From: Saprospiraceae bacterium
GTDB lineage: Bacteria > Bacteroidota > Bacteroidia > Chitinophagales > Saprospiraceae
Reading direction: 5' to 3'
DNA length: 57,487 nt
Assembly: GCA_021739645.1 (NCBI GenBank)
Contig: JAIPBL010000036.1
Location: 1 to 57,487 of the forward strand
Shown piece after piece: positions 15,376-24,016 of the stretch (the stretch's first letter is position 1; every line of letters starts with the position of its first letter). Made by a program: the position numbers and the translations under genes. A model generated the notes under the pieces. That model was not told the origin of the DNA and searched no databases. It saw nothing but the letters and a program-made list of their open reading frames with translations.

Positions 15376-16440
15376 TTACCCGATATTTTTGACCTCCTCT
15401 GCCAACCGCTCCGCACACCTATTGCAATATCTCGCCTCCTGCTCGTGGCCATCTTTTCCGCAACGGGGGCAAGGGGTCATATCATAGTTCGCCTTTCTTG
15501 TTTCGTTCACAAATTCAGCCGAAACAATCCCCGTCGGCACAGCGATGACCGCATAACCGGTTATCATGATAATGGCGGCGATGAACTGTCCTTGCCAAGT
15601 CGCTGGGGCAATATCGCCATAGCCCACCGTCGTCAAAGTGACGATAGCCCAATAAATGCTCACGGGTATGCTCGTAAAGCCGGAATCCTGCCCAGCTTCC
15701 ACAATATATAATATAGACCCCATCATCGTGACCACCAACAGGATGAACACCAAAAAAATGGCAATCTTCTCTTTGCTCGCCTTCAGCGATGCCATGATGG
15801 TGTTGCCTGCTTTGAGCAGTTTCACCAGCTTGAGCAATCGGAAAATACGGAACACCCGCAAAATCCGCAGCACGAGGAAAGTATGCGCCCCGACCACGAA
15901 ATAACTGATATAAGTCGGCAGGATGGTCACCAAGTCAATGATGCCAAAAAAACTGGTGGCATAGCGGAATGGCCGCCTGGCGCTGTAAAGCCGCAGCAGA
16001 TATTCAATCGTAAATAAGATAGTGAAAGTCCATTCCAGAATATCCGTGAGCCAAACAAACCGCCTATGAACTGCATCTATGCTGTCAATGATGACCAACA
16101 GCACGCTCAACACGATAGCCACCATGAGCAGGGACTCGAAGAGCCTGCCGAGCGCGGTCTTGTCTTCGAAAAGCATCTGGTGCATCTTCTCCCGAGAGGT
16201 GTCGAGGGTCAAAAAAGTGGCTTTCCACTCTGCTGTTTTTATCCTGAAACTATCCCGGTAGTGCAAAAAACGCAAGTGCCAAACCCTTACCGCAGCATCG
16301 GCATCGGCTTTCCAACTGGGCAACTGCTTTTTGGCCTCGACCTTCATCACAGAAAGTACATCGCCTATTTTTCGGATATGCCGCCGCAACGAAGCCCAGT
16401 TATTTCTGAACAGGTCTTTGATTGATTTCCAGTTTTTCAT
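15376..16440 (-). CDS. Voltage-gated K+ channel with C-terminal zinc ribbon
   Basis: 354 residues from ATG 16440. The alternative TTG at 16467 overlaps a -7-like box and is rejected. A cytoplasmic helical N-terminus of about 100 residues precedes six membrane spans. S4 carries the voltage-sensor pattern VLRILRVFRIFRLLKLVKLLK, the pore helix and selectivity filter read TLTTVGYGD (filter at 271-276), and S6 follows. The tail contains CPRC...CNRC at about 323-345, a zinc-ribbon that is not usual in Kv channels. It should let K+ cross the inner membrane in response to voltage. Neighbours are other ion transporters. Fold call is firm; gating partner of the zinc ribbon is unknown. Confidence 0.92.
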   Translation of the reverse strand: MKNWKSIKDLFRNNWASLRRHIRKIGDVLSVMKVEAKKQLPSWKADADAAVRVWHLRFLHYRDSFRIKTAEWKATFLTLDTSREKMHQMLFEDKTALGRLFESLLMVAIVLSVLLVIIDSIDAVHRRFVWLTDILEWTFTILFTIEYLLRLYSARRPFRYATSFFGIIDLVTILPTYISYFVVGAHTFLVLRILRVFRIFRLLKLVKLLKAGNTIMASLKASKEKIAIFLVFILLVVTMMGSILYIVEAGQDSGFTSIPVSIYWAIVTLTTVGYGDIAPATWQGQFIAAIIMITGYAVIAVPTGIVSAEFVNETRKANYDMTPCPRCGKDGHEQEARYCNRCAERLAEEVKNIG

Positions 16441-16602
16441 CAATTGTTTTGTCGTTTGCTTGCACAAAGTAAATAAACCTTGCCATTTCCGGTATCACGG
16501 CTCCATAGTCCGAAGGGGGACCACATTGAGTTTTGCAAGATGGGAAAGAAACTGCCCCTATACTGGAATGACCCGAAAGAAAGAGGGTGGCACAAACCGA
16601 GG

Positions 16603-16643
16603 GGGCAGTTTGCTACTTGCAAGGGCTGCGCTGCAAACTGCCC
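16603..16643 (-). terminator. Hairpin after the cotransporter gene
   Basis: gggcagtttgc 16603-16613 pairs perfectly with gcaaactgccc 16633-16643. It lies just downstream of the minus-strand cotransporter gene. There is no T-run, so its role as a terminator is moderate. Confidence 0.4.
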
Positions 16644-16649
16644 TCATCA

Positions 16650-18917
16650 TCACGCTAAAGCATTCTCACCGCCACCGTCCATGGTAAACAAACAAGATGT
16701 CTCAAGTGCATCAATGCGTCGGCGGATGGCATCCATATCCACTTCCCCGGGCTTCATTATCAGGATGTTTAGATCGGCGTGAGGGGCATCAGGGCCAGCG
16801 GTTTCCGCATTACCTTGCACAAAATACATCTGGGCATTGGGTATCCTTGCCAAGATGGAGAGTTTTTTCAAAAAAGCGGTGGCAACCTCCTCATCAATCG
16901 TATCGTCGAGTTTGGCAATGAAATTCAGTTTGCCTTTCCAGTTCCGGTGCAGCAGATAGGCCGTGAGCAGGCCCAGGTTCTTGTCCTCGATTTTGTGTTC
17001 CACATCAAAGTCAAGATGGCGGAGGTCGAGCCAAAGATTGAGCGTTTTTTCCAGGCCCAAACCCACCTTTTTATAAGGCATATAGAGATAAGAGCCTAAA
17101 CCATACTGCCTTGCTTTATCAATCAAAACCTTGAAATCTTCATCCCTATCTGTCTCGTCGGTAAGGCTGAGAAAGAGGGTATTGGGGGTGAAAAAAGATG
17201 CCATCAAACCCTGCATACAAGTCAGCACGCCAGACCGGAAACTCTCCGCTTCCACCATGGCCGATGAAGCGCTGATGTTCTGTTCCATAAAATAATCGCA
17301 AAGTTCGGGCAGCCGTTCTCTCATCTTTTTGGCATAAGCGCTGTTGCCAGTGTCAAAGCCGAGTATTTTCACAGAACCTTTTGGGCGGGAAAGGTTGTAG
17401 AGCGATTTGTAACAGCGCACCACATCGTTTATTGTTTGGGCAGGCACAAGCAGGTTGGGCTGCCACGCCCGTTCGCTGGCTTCTGGCAAGCGGCTTACCA
17501 CCTTTGCAGACCATTCCGCTAGGGAATTGAACATCCCGCTGCGGGTGTCTCCTTCTTCTGTTTCAAGGTTTTTTTGCTTCGACAAATAAACGTACATGGC
17601 CAGCACCAGTGCGATAGATACCAGCCCCACCGTAGCGTTGATGATGAACATGACGAAAAAACAGCCAATGGCACCGAGCAATGGCACGATGATAGGCACC
17701 TTCAAGGTAGGGCGGAAACTTATCTGCCCCAAGCCCTGCTCTACCAGCACCACTACGTTTATCATGGCATAAGTTATGAGGAAAAACATCGTGAGCAAGG
17801 GGGCGATGGCATTCAAGTCACGGAGCAAAAGCGAAAGCAACACGATGACTGTTGTAAAATAAAGGGCAAATTTTGGCTCGCCCTTCTTGTCCGTGCTCGC
17901 CAGTTTTTTGTTCATGAACAGGATATTGTTCTGACCCAGGGCCTGCAAAATCCGAGGGGCGCCCACCAAGGATGCCAACGCCGAGGAAAAAGTGGCCCCC
18001 AGCAGCCCCGCCACCACCAAAGGAGCAAAATAGGACTTATCAATCAGGATGTTATAGTTTTCCAACAACTCTTGGGGCGTTGCCAAAAAAGCCACTAAAA
18101 TAGCCATCCCAACATAAACGAAATAGCTCAGACCAACAGCCGCCAAAGTACCCACCGGGATACTGCTGCGGGGGTCTTTCAAGTCGCCGGACATGTTCGC
18201 CCCGGCCATGATGCCCGTCACAGCAGGGAAATATACGGCGAACACTATCCAAAAATTGGAGCCCGAAAAGCCGTTTTCCTGCGAGCCTTCGTAATTGCCT
18301 AACCAGCGCACATCAAGGTTGACCGGGTGTGTCAAGAAACCCATGCCGATAGAAACAATGGACAATAAGATAATGGCCAGAACGAGGTATTGTATCTTGA
18401 AAGCGAAGTCGGTACTGATGTTGGCGATGATGAATATAAAAGCAAAGATTGCCAAATCCACCAACAGTGCCGGGTGTGTTGGGAACACCCAAAGCCAGCC
18501 CTCCCGGAAGCCGAACACGTACATCGCCACTGCGAACGCTTGGGCAATATAAAGCGGGATGCCGATGGCGCCCCCTGCTTCCAGCCCCAAAGATTGGGCG
18601 ATGATAGAAAACGCCCCGCCCGCCTTGATGCGGATGTTTGTCACAATGCTCGACATGGAAAGCGAGGTGAAAAGCGTGATGACCGTCGCCAAGGTGATGA
18701 TTCCGATAGCGCCAAGCACACCGGCATTCCCGACAACCCATGGCCCCCGCAGGAACATGATGACCCCGAGGATGGTGAGCAAGGTAGGCGTGAACACGCC
18801 TTGGAACATTCCGAACTTGATAGGTGCTTTTTTATAAGGTGGTGTGTTCGCCGCCCCTGTTTCGTTGGCCGAAACTGCCGATGCAGCAAAAGGGTGCAAT
18901 GTTTTGTCATTTTTCAT
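16650..18917 (-). CDS. SLC12-like cation-chloride cotransporter (APC superfamily)
   Basis: 755 residues from ATG 18917; a TTG three codons upstream is less likely. After a short N-terminus, residues 30-480 hold about 12 membrane spans in the APC fold. The first span FGMFQGVFTPTLLTILGVIMFLR..WVVGNAG closely follows the Na-K-Cl/K-Cl cotransporter pattern, and FAVYFPAVTGIMAGANMSGDLKDP is another family hallmark. A cytoplasmic C-terminal domain of about 270 residues is also SLC12-like (VKILGFDTGNSAYAKKMRE). It probably moves K+ and/or Na+ with Cl- across the inner membrane. Next to a K+ channel and an outer-membrane protein on the same strand, it suggests coordinated salt handling. The transported ions are inferred. 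Confidence 0.85.
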   Translation of the reverse strand: MKNDKTLHPFAASAVSANETGAANTPPYKKAPIKFGMFQGVFTPTLLTILGVIMFLRGPWVVGNAGVLGAIGIITLATVITLFTSLSMSSIVTNIRIKAGGAFSIIAQSLGLEAGGAIGIPLYIAQAFAVAMYVFGFREGWLWVFPTHPALLVDLAIFAFIFIIANISTDFAFKIQYLVLAIILLSIVSIGMGFLTHPVNLDVRWLGNYEGSQENGFSGSNFWIVFAVYFPAVTGIMAGANMSGDLKDPRSSIPVGTLAAVGLSYFVYVGMAILVAFLATPQELLENYNILIDKSYFAPLVVAGLLGATFSSALASLVGAPRILQALGQNNILFMNKKLASTDKKGEPKFALYFTTVIVLLSLLLRDLNAIAPLLTMFFLITYAMINVVVLVEQGLGQISFRPTLKVPIIVPLLGAIGCFFVMFIINATVGLVSIALVLAMYVYLSKQKNLETEEGDTRSGMFNSLAEWSAKVVSRLPEASERAWQPNLLVPAQTINDVVRCYKSLYNLSRPKGSVKILGFDTGNSAYAKKMRERLPELCDYFMEQNISASSAMVEAESFRSGVLTCMQGLMASFFTPNTLFLSLTDETDRDEDFKVLIDKARQYGLGSYLYMPYKKVGLGLEKTLNLWLDLRHLDFDVEHKIEDKNLGLLTAYLLHRNWKGKLNFIAKLDDTIDEEVATAFLKKLSILARIPNAQMYFVQGNAETAGPDAPHADLNILIMKPGEVDMDAIRRRIDALETSCLFTMDGGGENALA

Positions 18918-18996
18918 AAATAACAAATTAAAGTTGGTGTAAAGTTGAAATAAAAAAAATCAGATTTCAGAATCAGACCACCTACACTCAAATTGG

Positions 18997-19776
18997 TCAC
19001 TTAACCTTCTGCCGTTGTACCCAGCGCCAAGAAACGCCCACGCTGATAAAAAATTCTTTGTATGCTTCCACACCCTGCCAACCGCCGTACAAATCAAGTT
19101 GGAGGTCTTTGTTCAGCAAATAAGAAAACCCACCGTCGTAAAAGGCCGTCCATTCATCAATCTCCCCATAAACCTCCATGAAACCGCCCAATTTGGAAGT
19201 AATGTCGAAGGAAGCGCTCAGGGTGTATTTGAAATGCGGTTTTGCTTCGTTGCCGTTCCATATTGCAGACCAATTGGTGACAAAATTGATTTTCTTGAAC
19301 ACCTTGTTATTAGTGGCCATGGCCACCGCTGACCCCAAATGCTGCCTTCGGTAAATTTCAGATTGGGCAGGCAACAGCAGACGGTACTGAAAACCAAGCC
19401 CTGGGCGGGCTCCCTTTCGCTCCAACACATTGAAGCGCAGGCCTATTTGGGAGTTGCTCACACCCCCTGCCGTTCTTGAAATACCCTGCTCTTTTGTAGC
19501 CGTGGATTGCCAATCCAGTAGGGTGTTCATCTCGAATTTTTCAGAGAAACCGACCCGGAAGACGGTATTGTGAAGAAAGGTGTTTTCAGAAACTGCTTGT
19601 TTTTCATAGTCCCGGAAGTATTGTTCGAAACCAGACTGTACTTGGAAAACGCCCTTGCCTAAGACATAAGGACCAATCGCCTGGCCTGGGCGGCCCGTGC
19701 GGATATTTTCTGCGAATTGGGCAGAAAGAGATGTGTTCATCAACACCAATAGTATGACTGGGAATAGGTATTTCAT
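18997..19776 (-). CDS. Outer-membrane transporter-like beta-barrel protein
   Basis: 259 residues from ATG 19776, preferred over two upstream GTG codons. The signal peptide is MKYLFPVILLVLMNTSLSAQ. The mature sequence alternates hydrophobic and polar residues as in a barrel of about 12 strands and begins ENIRTGRPGQAIGPYVLGKGVFQVQSGFEQYF, like proteins annotated as 'transporter' of the PF13557 type. The final strand ends in WRWVQRQKVK. It lies 79 bases upstream of the cotransporter gene on the same strand and may form an operon with it and the K+ channel. Substrate unknown. Confidence 0.7.
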   Translation of the reverse strand: MKYLFPVILLVLMNTSLSAQFAENIRTGRPGQAIGPYVLGKGVFQVQSGFEQYFRDYEKQAVSENTFLHNTVFRVGFSEKFEMNTLLDWQSTATKEQGISRTAGGVSNSQIGLRFNVLERKGARPGLGFQYRLLLPAQSEIYRRQHLGSAVAMATNNKVFKKINFVTNWSAIWNGNEAKPHFKYTLSASFDITSKLGGFMEVYGEIDEWTAFYDGGFSYLLNKDLQLDLYGGWQGVEAYKEFFISVGVSWRWVQRQKVK

Positions 19777-20003
19777 CACCACGTTTTTTTTATTTCTGGC
19801 GCTTGCCCAAAGGTTAAAAAATTGGGAGCAATAAAAATAAAATAATCAAGAACAACAGGAAACAACATTCGATTGGGGCGGACAAATAGTTTAGTTATAT
19901 GTTTGCCAAAGTGACAAAGGCCAATCACAATGGTCACATTTTCAAAAACACACCAGCACTGTGACGGAATCCGCCAGCACTGGTCTTGTAAAAAAACAAG
20001 AAC

Positions 20004-20618
20004 ATGGAATCTGTAAAAAATCGTTTTGCACAGCATCTCAAAACTAATAAATGGTTCTTTGGTGCAATTGGACTTCTGATTATTGCGTGTCTCTATTTTT
20101 TCATTTCTAAAAACATGGCCGAAAAACGCCATGCCGAAGCGTTGGTCGAAACGAAACACTATTTCGAAGAACAAGCACAGTTCGTCATTGATAAAAACGC
20201 AAAAGAACAGCTCACCCTCCTGCAAAAAACATTTGTTTGGGCCGTGCGGAGCGCCCTCATCCGGGACAACCTCGACGAGGTCAACCAGTATTTCAACGAA
20301 CTCATCAAGGAAAAGGACGTGAAGGAAATCGTATTGGCAGGCAGGGAAGGCAATATTTTGGTCTCCACTAATAAAAAACATGAAGGAAAGCCATTCAAGG
20401 ATTTCTATCCCGAGGTCATGCTCCAGGGCAGCGATGTCTTTTTCCAGCAGGACAGCTCATTTTATCAAGTGTCTGCCCCAGTGCTGTCCCTGAACACCAA
20501 AATGGGGACGCTGTTCGTGCTTTATAATGTGGAAGGTGTCCATTTTGACGCTGACCCAACAGCCCCCGTTGACTCCACCTCGGCTGAACAGCAGAAGAAG
20601 GCTACAAAATCTGAATGA
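20004..20618 (+). CDS. Single-span membrane protein with sensor-like periplasmic domain
   Basis: 204 residues. One membrane span (WFFGAIGLLIIACLYFFIS, about 18-36) precedes a long helix (EALVETKHYFEEQAQFVIDKNAKEQLTLLQKTF) and then a small alpha/beta domain with VKEIVLAGREGNILVSTNKKHEGKPF and FYQVSAPVLSLNTKMGTLFVLYNV. This resembles the Cache/PAS-like extracytoplasmic domains of sensor proteins, but no kinase or methyl-accepting domain is attached. A strong terminator follows at 20681-20720, so it is transcribed alone. It may sense a signal for the ion-transport genes around it; this is speculative. Confidence 0.55.
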   Translation: MESVKNRFAQHLKTNKWFFGAIGLLIIACLYFFISKNMAEKRHAEALVETKHYFEEQAQFVIDKNAKEQLTLLQKTFVWAVRSALIRDNLDEVNQYFNELIKEKDVKEIVLAGREGNILVSTNKKHEGKPFKDFYPEVMLQGSDVFFQQDSSFYQVSAPVLSLNTKMGTLFVLYNVEGVHFDADPTAPVDSTSAEQQKKATKSE

Positions 20619-20680
20619 AGCTGCTCATTCCAAGAAAGCACTCATTGCGCAAGCCCTAAGCATAAACCCTGTTTTATAGA

Positions 20681-20720
20681 CCTATTGCGCCCACAACCGT
20701 GGGCGCAATAGGTTTTTTTT
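20681..20720 (+). terminator. Strong intrinsic terminator
   Basis: A perfect 14-bp stem, 20681-20694 with 20699-20712, closes an aacc loop and is followed by eight T. It separates the sensor-like gene from the next gene and rules out a start at 20699 for the latter. Confidence 0.9.
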
Positions 20721-20827
20721 CATATCCGATACTTAAAGAAAAATTTGCCGTATTATGCGAGAATCCCAATTCCAAAACGAGATTTGCAGTCAACGGCCAA
20801 CGACCATTCTTTACAAAACCAGACAAA

Positions 20828-21694
20828 ATGGAAATCCTCACCAACGACACCATAAATATCCAACGCATCTTCGAAAGCGTGAACTTCGACATTCCGAAGC
20901 ATGGAAGCTTGGAGGGCATTCCTGAAACCCTCCAAAAAAGAGTGACCGATTTCAGGGACATCGTAGCGGCAGCAGGCAACAACAGCTTTCAAGCCCTGGA
21001 TTCCATGCCCGTAGGCGATCCAGAAGAAGCGCTTTCCCTGTTTTTCCATTTCCAATTTGCCGACCGTGCAAAACAACTCCTCCTCCTTTGCCGGGACGTG
21101 CTTTTCCAACACCTAAAAGGCAAGCTGCTCGTTGCCGATGGCAAAATGAAGGAAGCCCAGCTCGAAAAGCACATCGTACAATCGGAAGGTATCATTGACA
21201 ATGCCACCCTTGAATTCAAGGAATGGTCGGAACGGGAAATCGTTGCCCTCAAAAGCCAAGCGCCTTCCACTACAAAAAACCTGAAAAACTGGCGCTTGCA
21301 GACCAACCCGTGGCCGGTCTTTCAGGAACAAATGGACGCTATCTGCGAACAATGCGCCTTTTTGATGGAAAACCACCAGCAGGCCGAGGCGCACCGCCTT
21401 GTTTTCAAGGCCATCCATGCCCTCACTTTTGAGACCCTCGGCCAGTGTTCCAAAGAAGGGGCAAAGGTCTCAAAAATTTCAAAAGACACCCTTCATTGGC
21501 TCGAAAACGCCACCGATGAAACCCCCGGCAAGATTGCCACCAAACTGGAGCAGACCGAGGATAACCTTGCCCTCCCCAATCACCTCGACATTTTCACCCA
21601 AAAAATGGAGGCCCTCACAGAGGCGTTGCCCAGCAAGTGGCAAATCACCACGGCACCGAGGGCGGGATGCTGCTGCGCCATGATTTGGACCTAA
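20828..21694 (+). CDS. N-terminal part of a helical/P-loop ATPase gene, ended by an apparent frameshift
   Basis: 288 residues from ATG 20828 (MEILTNDTINIQRIFESV). The upstream in-frame start at 20699 falls in the terminator. The sequence is mostly helical (DRAKQLLLLCRDVLFQHLKG, LEKHIVQSEGIIDNATLEFKEWSERE). I do not recognise the family. The last residues, APRAGCCCAMIWT, look unlike protein, while the overlapping +2 frame already reads well from about 21610 onward (RGVAQQVANHHGTEGGMLLRHDL). I therefore think this frame and 21637-23187 are one gene of about 786 codons with a frameshift near 21615-21640. A sequencing error, a real mutation and programmed slippage are all possible. Confidence 0.6.
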   Translation: MEILTNDTINIQRIFESVNFDIPKHGSLEGIPETLQKRVTDFRDIVAAAGNNSFQALDSMPVGDPEEALSLFFHFQFADRAKQLLLLCRDVLFQHLKGKLLVADGKMKEAQLEKHIVQSEGIIDNATLEFKEWSEREIVALKSQAPSTTKNLKNWRLQTNPWPVFQEQMDAICEQCAFLMENHQQAEAHRLVFKAIHALTFETLGQCSKEGAKVSKISKDTLHWLENATDETPGKIATKLEQTEDNLALPNHLDIFTQKMEALTEALPSKWQITTAPRAGCCCAMIWT

Positions 21695-23187
21695 AAAAAA
21701 GGACGGTGCAATGGCTCGAAGGCGAGATTTTGCCGACGCTCTATAAGATTTGGGAACAAACAGAGGCTATGCACAACAGCGTCAAAATGTCGCTTTCCAA
21801 TATGCGGAACCGGGCGGTGCTGTTGCCTTCGGGCATTGGCGAAAAATTCGATGCCACCCTCCTTTCACACCCGTTGCTGCAAACCATCAAAAGTCTGCAA
21901 ACCATTGAAAATGAATTAGTTGCCTTGTCTGAAAATATCAAGGCAAAAATGGCGGAGAATTTCAGGCTCTCCAATATTTATGAAACTTCCCGCCCGTTTT
22001 TGCCCCTTTCCCTGCAACACACGGTCAGGCAGATAGAAGCCACAAGGGGCTGGCTATTAGACCAAATCGCAAAATGGGGCAGCACCCGCTTGGCCTTGCT
22101 GCACCGTTTGTGGTACAATTTGGAAAAAGAAGAAAGCATGGGTTTTTCAGAAAAAACAGCCCGTTTCATCGAACACCGGCAGCCCGACCCGGCCAACCAT
22201 CACTACACTTCGATTTTCCTCACTAAAGGCTTCGTCGGCGCATCCTTTGCCACTGGTCGACAAGACCAAATGAGCCATTTCGACAACCTTGTGCGGCAAT
22301 GGGAAAAAGGTTTCCGGGGCGCTGCACTCTTGACCGGACGGCGTTTTTGCGGCAAATCCTTCTTCGGAGAATGGGCGGCCACCCGCCATTTCCCCAATAA
22401 TATCATCCGATTGGCCGCTCGGCAGGAGACCAACTTCAAAGGCCGAAAATGCCCCGGCACCACCAACCTTGCCGAGGTGCTGGATTTTGTGAAAAAATAC
22501 GCCCTGCACGACCGGCCCTTGCTCTGGTTGGACGACCTCGAACTCTGGCAGGATGCCGACCATTCCCTCTTCGACAACACCGCCGCCCTGCTCCATTTCA
22601 ACGACCACCATGCCACCCGCTGTTTTGTGATGGCCTCCATCAACCGATGGTCGCACCAGCATTTGCAGGCGTTGTTGGACATTGACCGGGGATTTCAGGC
22701 GACCTTGAAATTCGACACAATGCCAGTTCAGAACATTGCAAAGGCCATTCTAATCCGTCATGGCGCTACCCACAAAAAATTGGTTTCAAAAGACGGTATA
22801 GAGCTTTTTCCCGGCCAAGTACAGCGATTGGTCAGGCGGGTGGAAAAGGCGGCGCATGGTAATATCGGCGAGGCGCTCCAATCTTGGGCTGCCGCTGCCC
22901 ACATTGCCGATGATGACAGCGTGACCATTGATTTTCAAGACAAATACAGCCTACCCAGCAATTTTTCACCAGATATGAGCCTTTTGCTGACAGAGGTTTT
23001 GACCCAAAAAAGGACGGACGAATACCGCCTCCGCAAACAGTTCGGCCAATCTTTCAACGACCGTTATGCCGACCTTGTCCGCCGTTTGCTCGGCACAGGG
23101 CTGCTGAACCGTTTGCCGGATGGAAGTCTTGAAATCAACGAAGATATTGTGAACGCCTTGGCCGGAAGGCTGCTGAAGAATGGCTGA
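21637..23187 (+). CDS. P-loop ATPase part of the split gene
   Basis: The frame is open before GTG 21637; an ATG occurs at 21667. About 516 residues. A helical first third (LKKRTVQWLEGEILPTLYKIWE...) leads to a P-loop NTPase core: GAALLTGRRFCGKSFFGEW with Walker A GRRFCGKS, then RPLLWLDDLELWQ as Walker B, and CFVMASINRWS as a sensor-like strand. The C-terminal part (ELFPGQVQRLVRRVEKAAHGNIGEALQSWAA and a winged-helix-like tail RLLGTGLLNRLPDGSLEI) resembles AAA+/STAND-type ATPases. The next gene, MscS-like, starts 26 bases on, so they are likely co-transcribed. An ATPase tied to membrane channels is suggested. Family unnamed. Confidence 0.65.
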   Translation: MANHHGTEGGMLLRHDLDLKKRTVQWLEGEILPTLYKIWEQTEAMHNSVKMSLSNMRNRAVLLPSGIGEKFDATLLSHPLLQTIKSLQTIENELVALSENIKAKMAENFRLSNIYETSRPFLPLSLQHTVRQIEATRGWLLDQIAKWGSTRLALLHRLWYNLEKEESMGFSEKTARFIEHRQPDPANHHYTSIFLTKGFVGASFATGRQDQMSHFDNLVRQWEKGFRGAALLTGRRFCGKSFFGEWAATRHFPNNIIRLAARQETNFKGRKCPGTTNLAEVLDFVKKYALHDRPLLWLDDLELWQDADHSLFDNTAALLHFNDHHATRCFVMASINRWSHQHLQALLDIDRGFQATLKFDTMPVQNIAKAILIRHGATHKKLVSKDGIELFPGQVQRLVRRVEKAAHGNIGEALQSWAAAAHIADDDSVTIDFQDKYSLPSNFSPDMSLLLTEVLTQKRTDEYRLRKQFGQSFNDRYADLVRRLLGTGLLNRLPDGSLEINEDIVNALAGRLLKNG

Positions 23188-23213
23188 TGGCAGTTGGCAA
23201 AAAAAACTAAAAA

Positions 23214-23945
23214 ATGGAAAACATACTCAGTCCTTATTTTACTTGGTGGCATTTGATTCATACGGCGGTATGGCTCGTTGTCATTTTTTTAGTCCTCAAA
23301 CTCCTCTCCCGCTGGCTGGCGCTTGGAAGGATAGGCGGGGCCACGATGGGAGGCCGCTTCCAGCGTTCGCTGCAGCCCATTGTGGAGAAAATCCTTCTTT
23401 TGTTCGAACCGTTGGTCGCCCTGTCTTTGGGCACCGTGTTCGTTTTCATTGACCCTGTGCTGTATGGCACCATCGTGTTGGTATTGATGATTGCCGGTTT
23501 TTCGAGCCTGAAAAATTATATCAATGGGCGTTTCATCTTGCTCAACAATTCGGTCGCCAATGCCAAACGGATAAAAACAAAAGATGGCGAAGGCATCATC
23601 GCCCGCCGGGGGCGGCTGGGGCTATACCTCCAAACAGGCGGAGGATTGCGGCATATCCCATATAGCATATTGATGGACAGCAGTTTCACCCTCATTTCCG
23701 GGGAAAACATGGAGCGCTTTTGGCGGGTGCAGATGGCCCCAAAAGAAGCAGAAGAGGCGACCCCGAAAAAATTGTTGGGGATGCTAGCCTCCAGCCCTTA
23801 CCTCGACAAAAACCACCTGCCTGAACTGAGCCACTTCGCAGATGGCCAAATCGAAGCAAAACTGCTGTTCCTCCATGAAAGATACCTGTCCGATTTTGTG
23901 CAGGTTATGGGGGAATTGGGCTGGGAATGCAATGTAAAAAATTGA
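23214..23945 (+). CDS. MscS-like membrane protein
   Basis: 243 residues. Three N-terminal membrane spans (LIHTAVWLVVIFLVLKLL, PIVEKILLLFEPLVALSLGTVFVFI, LYGTIVLVLMIAGF) precede a small beta domain beginning FSSLKNYINGRFILLNN and reading IKTKDGEGIIARRGRLGLYLQTGGGLRHIPYS, which resembles the beta domain of MscS channels. A cytoplasmic tail follows. MscS channels open under membrane tension to release ions. This version is shorter than classic MscS and lacks an obvious glycine-rich pore helix. It directly follows the ATPase gene. Family resemblance is moderate. Confidence 0.6.
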   Translation: MENILSPYFTWWHLIHTAVWLVVIFLVLKLLSRWLALGRIGGATMGGRFQRSLQPIVEKILLLFEPLVALSLGTVFVFIDPVLYGTIVLVLMIAGFSSLKNYINGRFILLNNSVANAKRIKTKDGEGIIARRGRLGLYLQTGGGLRHIPYSILMDSSFTLISGENMERFWRVQMAPKEAEEATPKKLLGMLASSPYLDKNHLPELSHFADGQIEAKLLFLHERYLSDFVQVMGELGWECNVKN

Positions 23946-23975
23946 TTTTCAACCATTTACAATAACCTACTCGCC

Positions 23976-24014
23976 CCACCAATCACCAAACACTATTCAC
24001 CAATCACCATTAAC
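23976..24014 (+). repeat. AATCACC-type word repeats before the antiporter start
   Basis: The stretch before ATG 24017 repeats caccaatcacc and attcaccaatcaccatt. Similar words occur before the ABC-F gene (36608-36632) and inside the GHMP kinase gene (33891-33925), so this is a dispersed short-repeat family. Confidence 0.6.
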
Positions 24015-24016
24015 AC

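Noticed and set aside
20699-20827. Earlier start for the helical/ATPase gene at 20699
   Set aside because: It lies inside the perfect terminator hairpin 20681-20720, so the transcript cannot begin there sensibly.
23976-24014. CRISPR-like array from spaced AATCACC words
   Set aside because: Units are 7 bases, irregular and without unique spacers of constant length; there are no cas genes.
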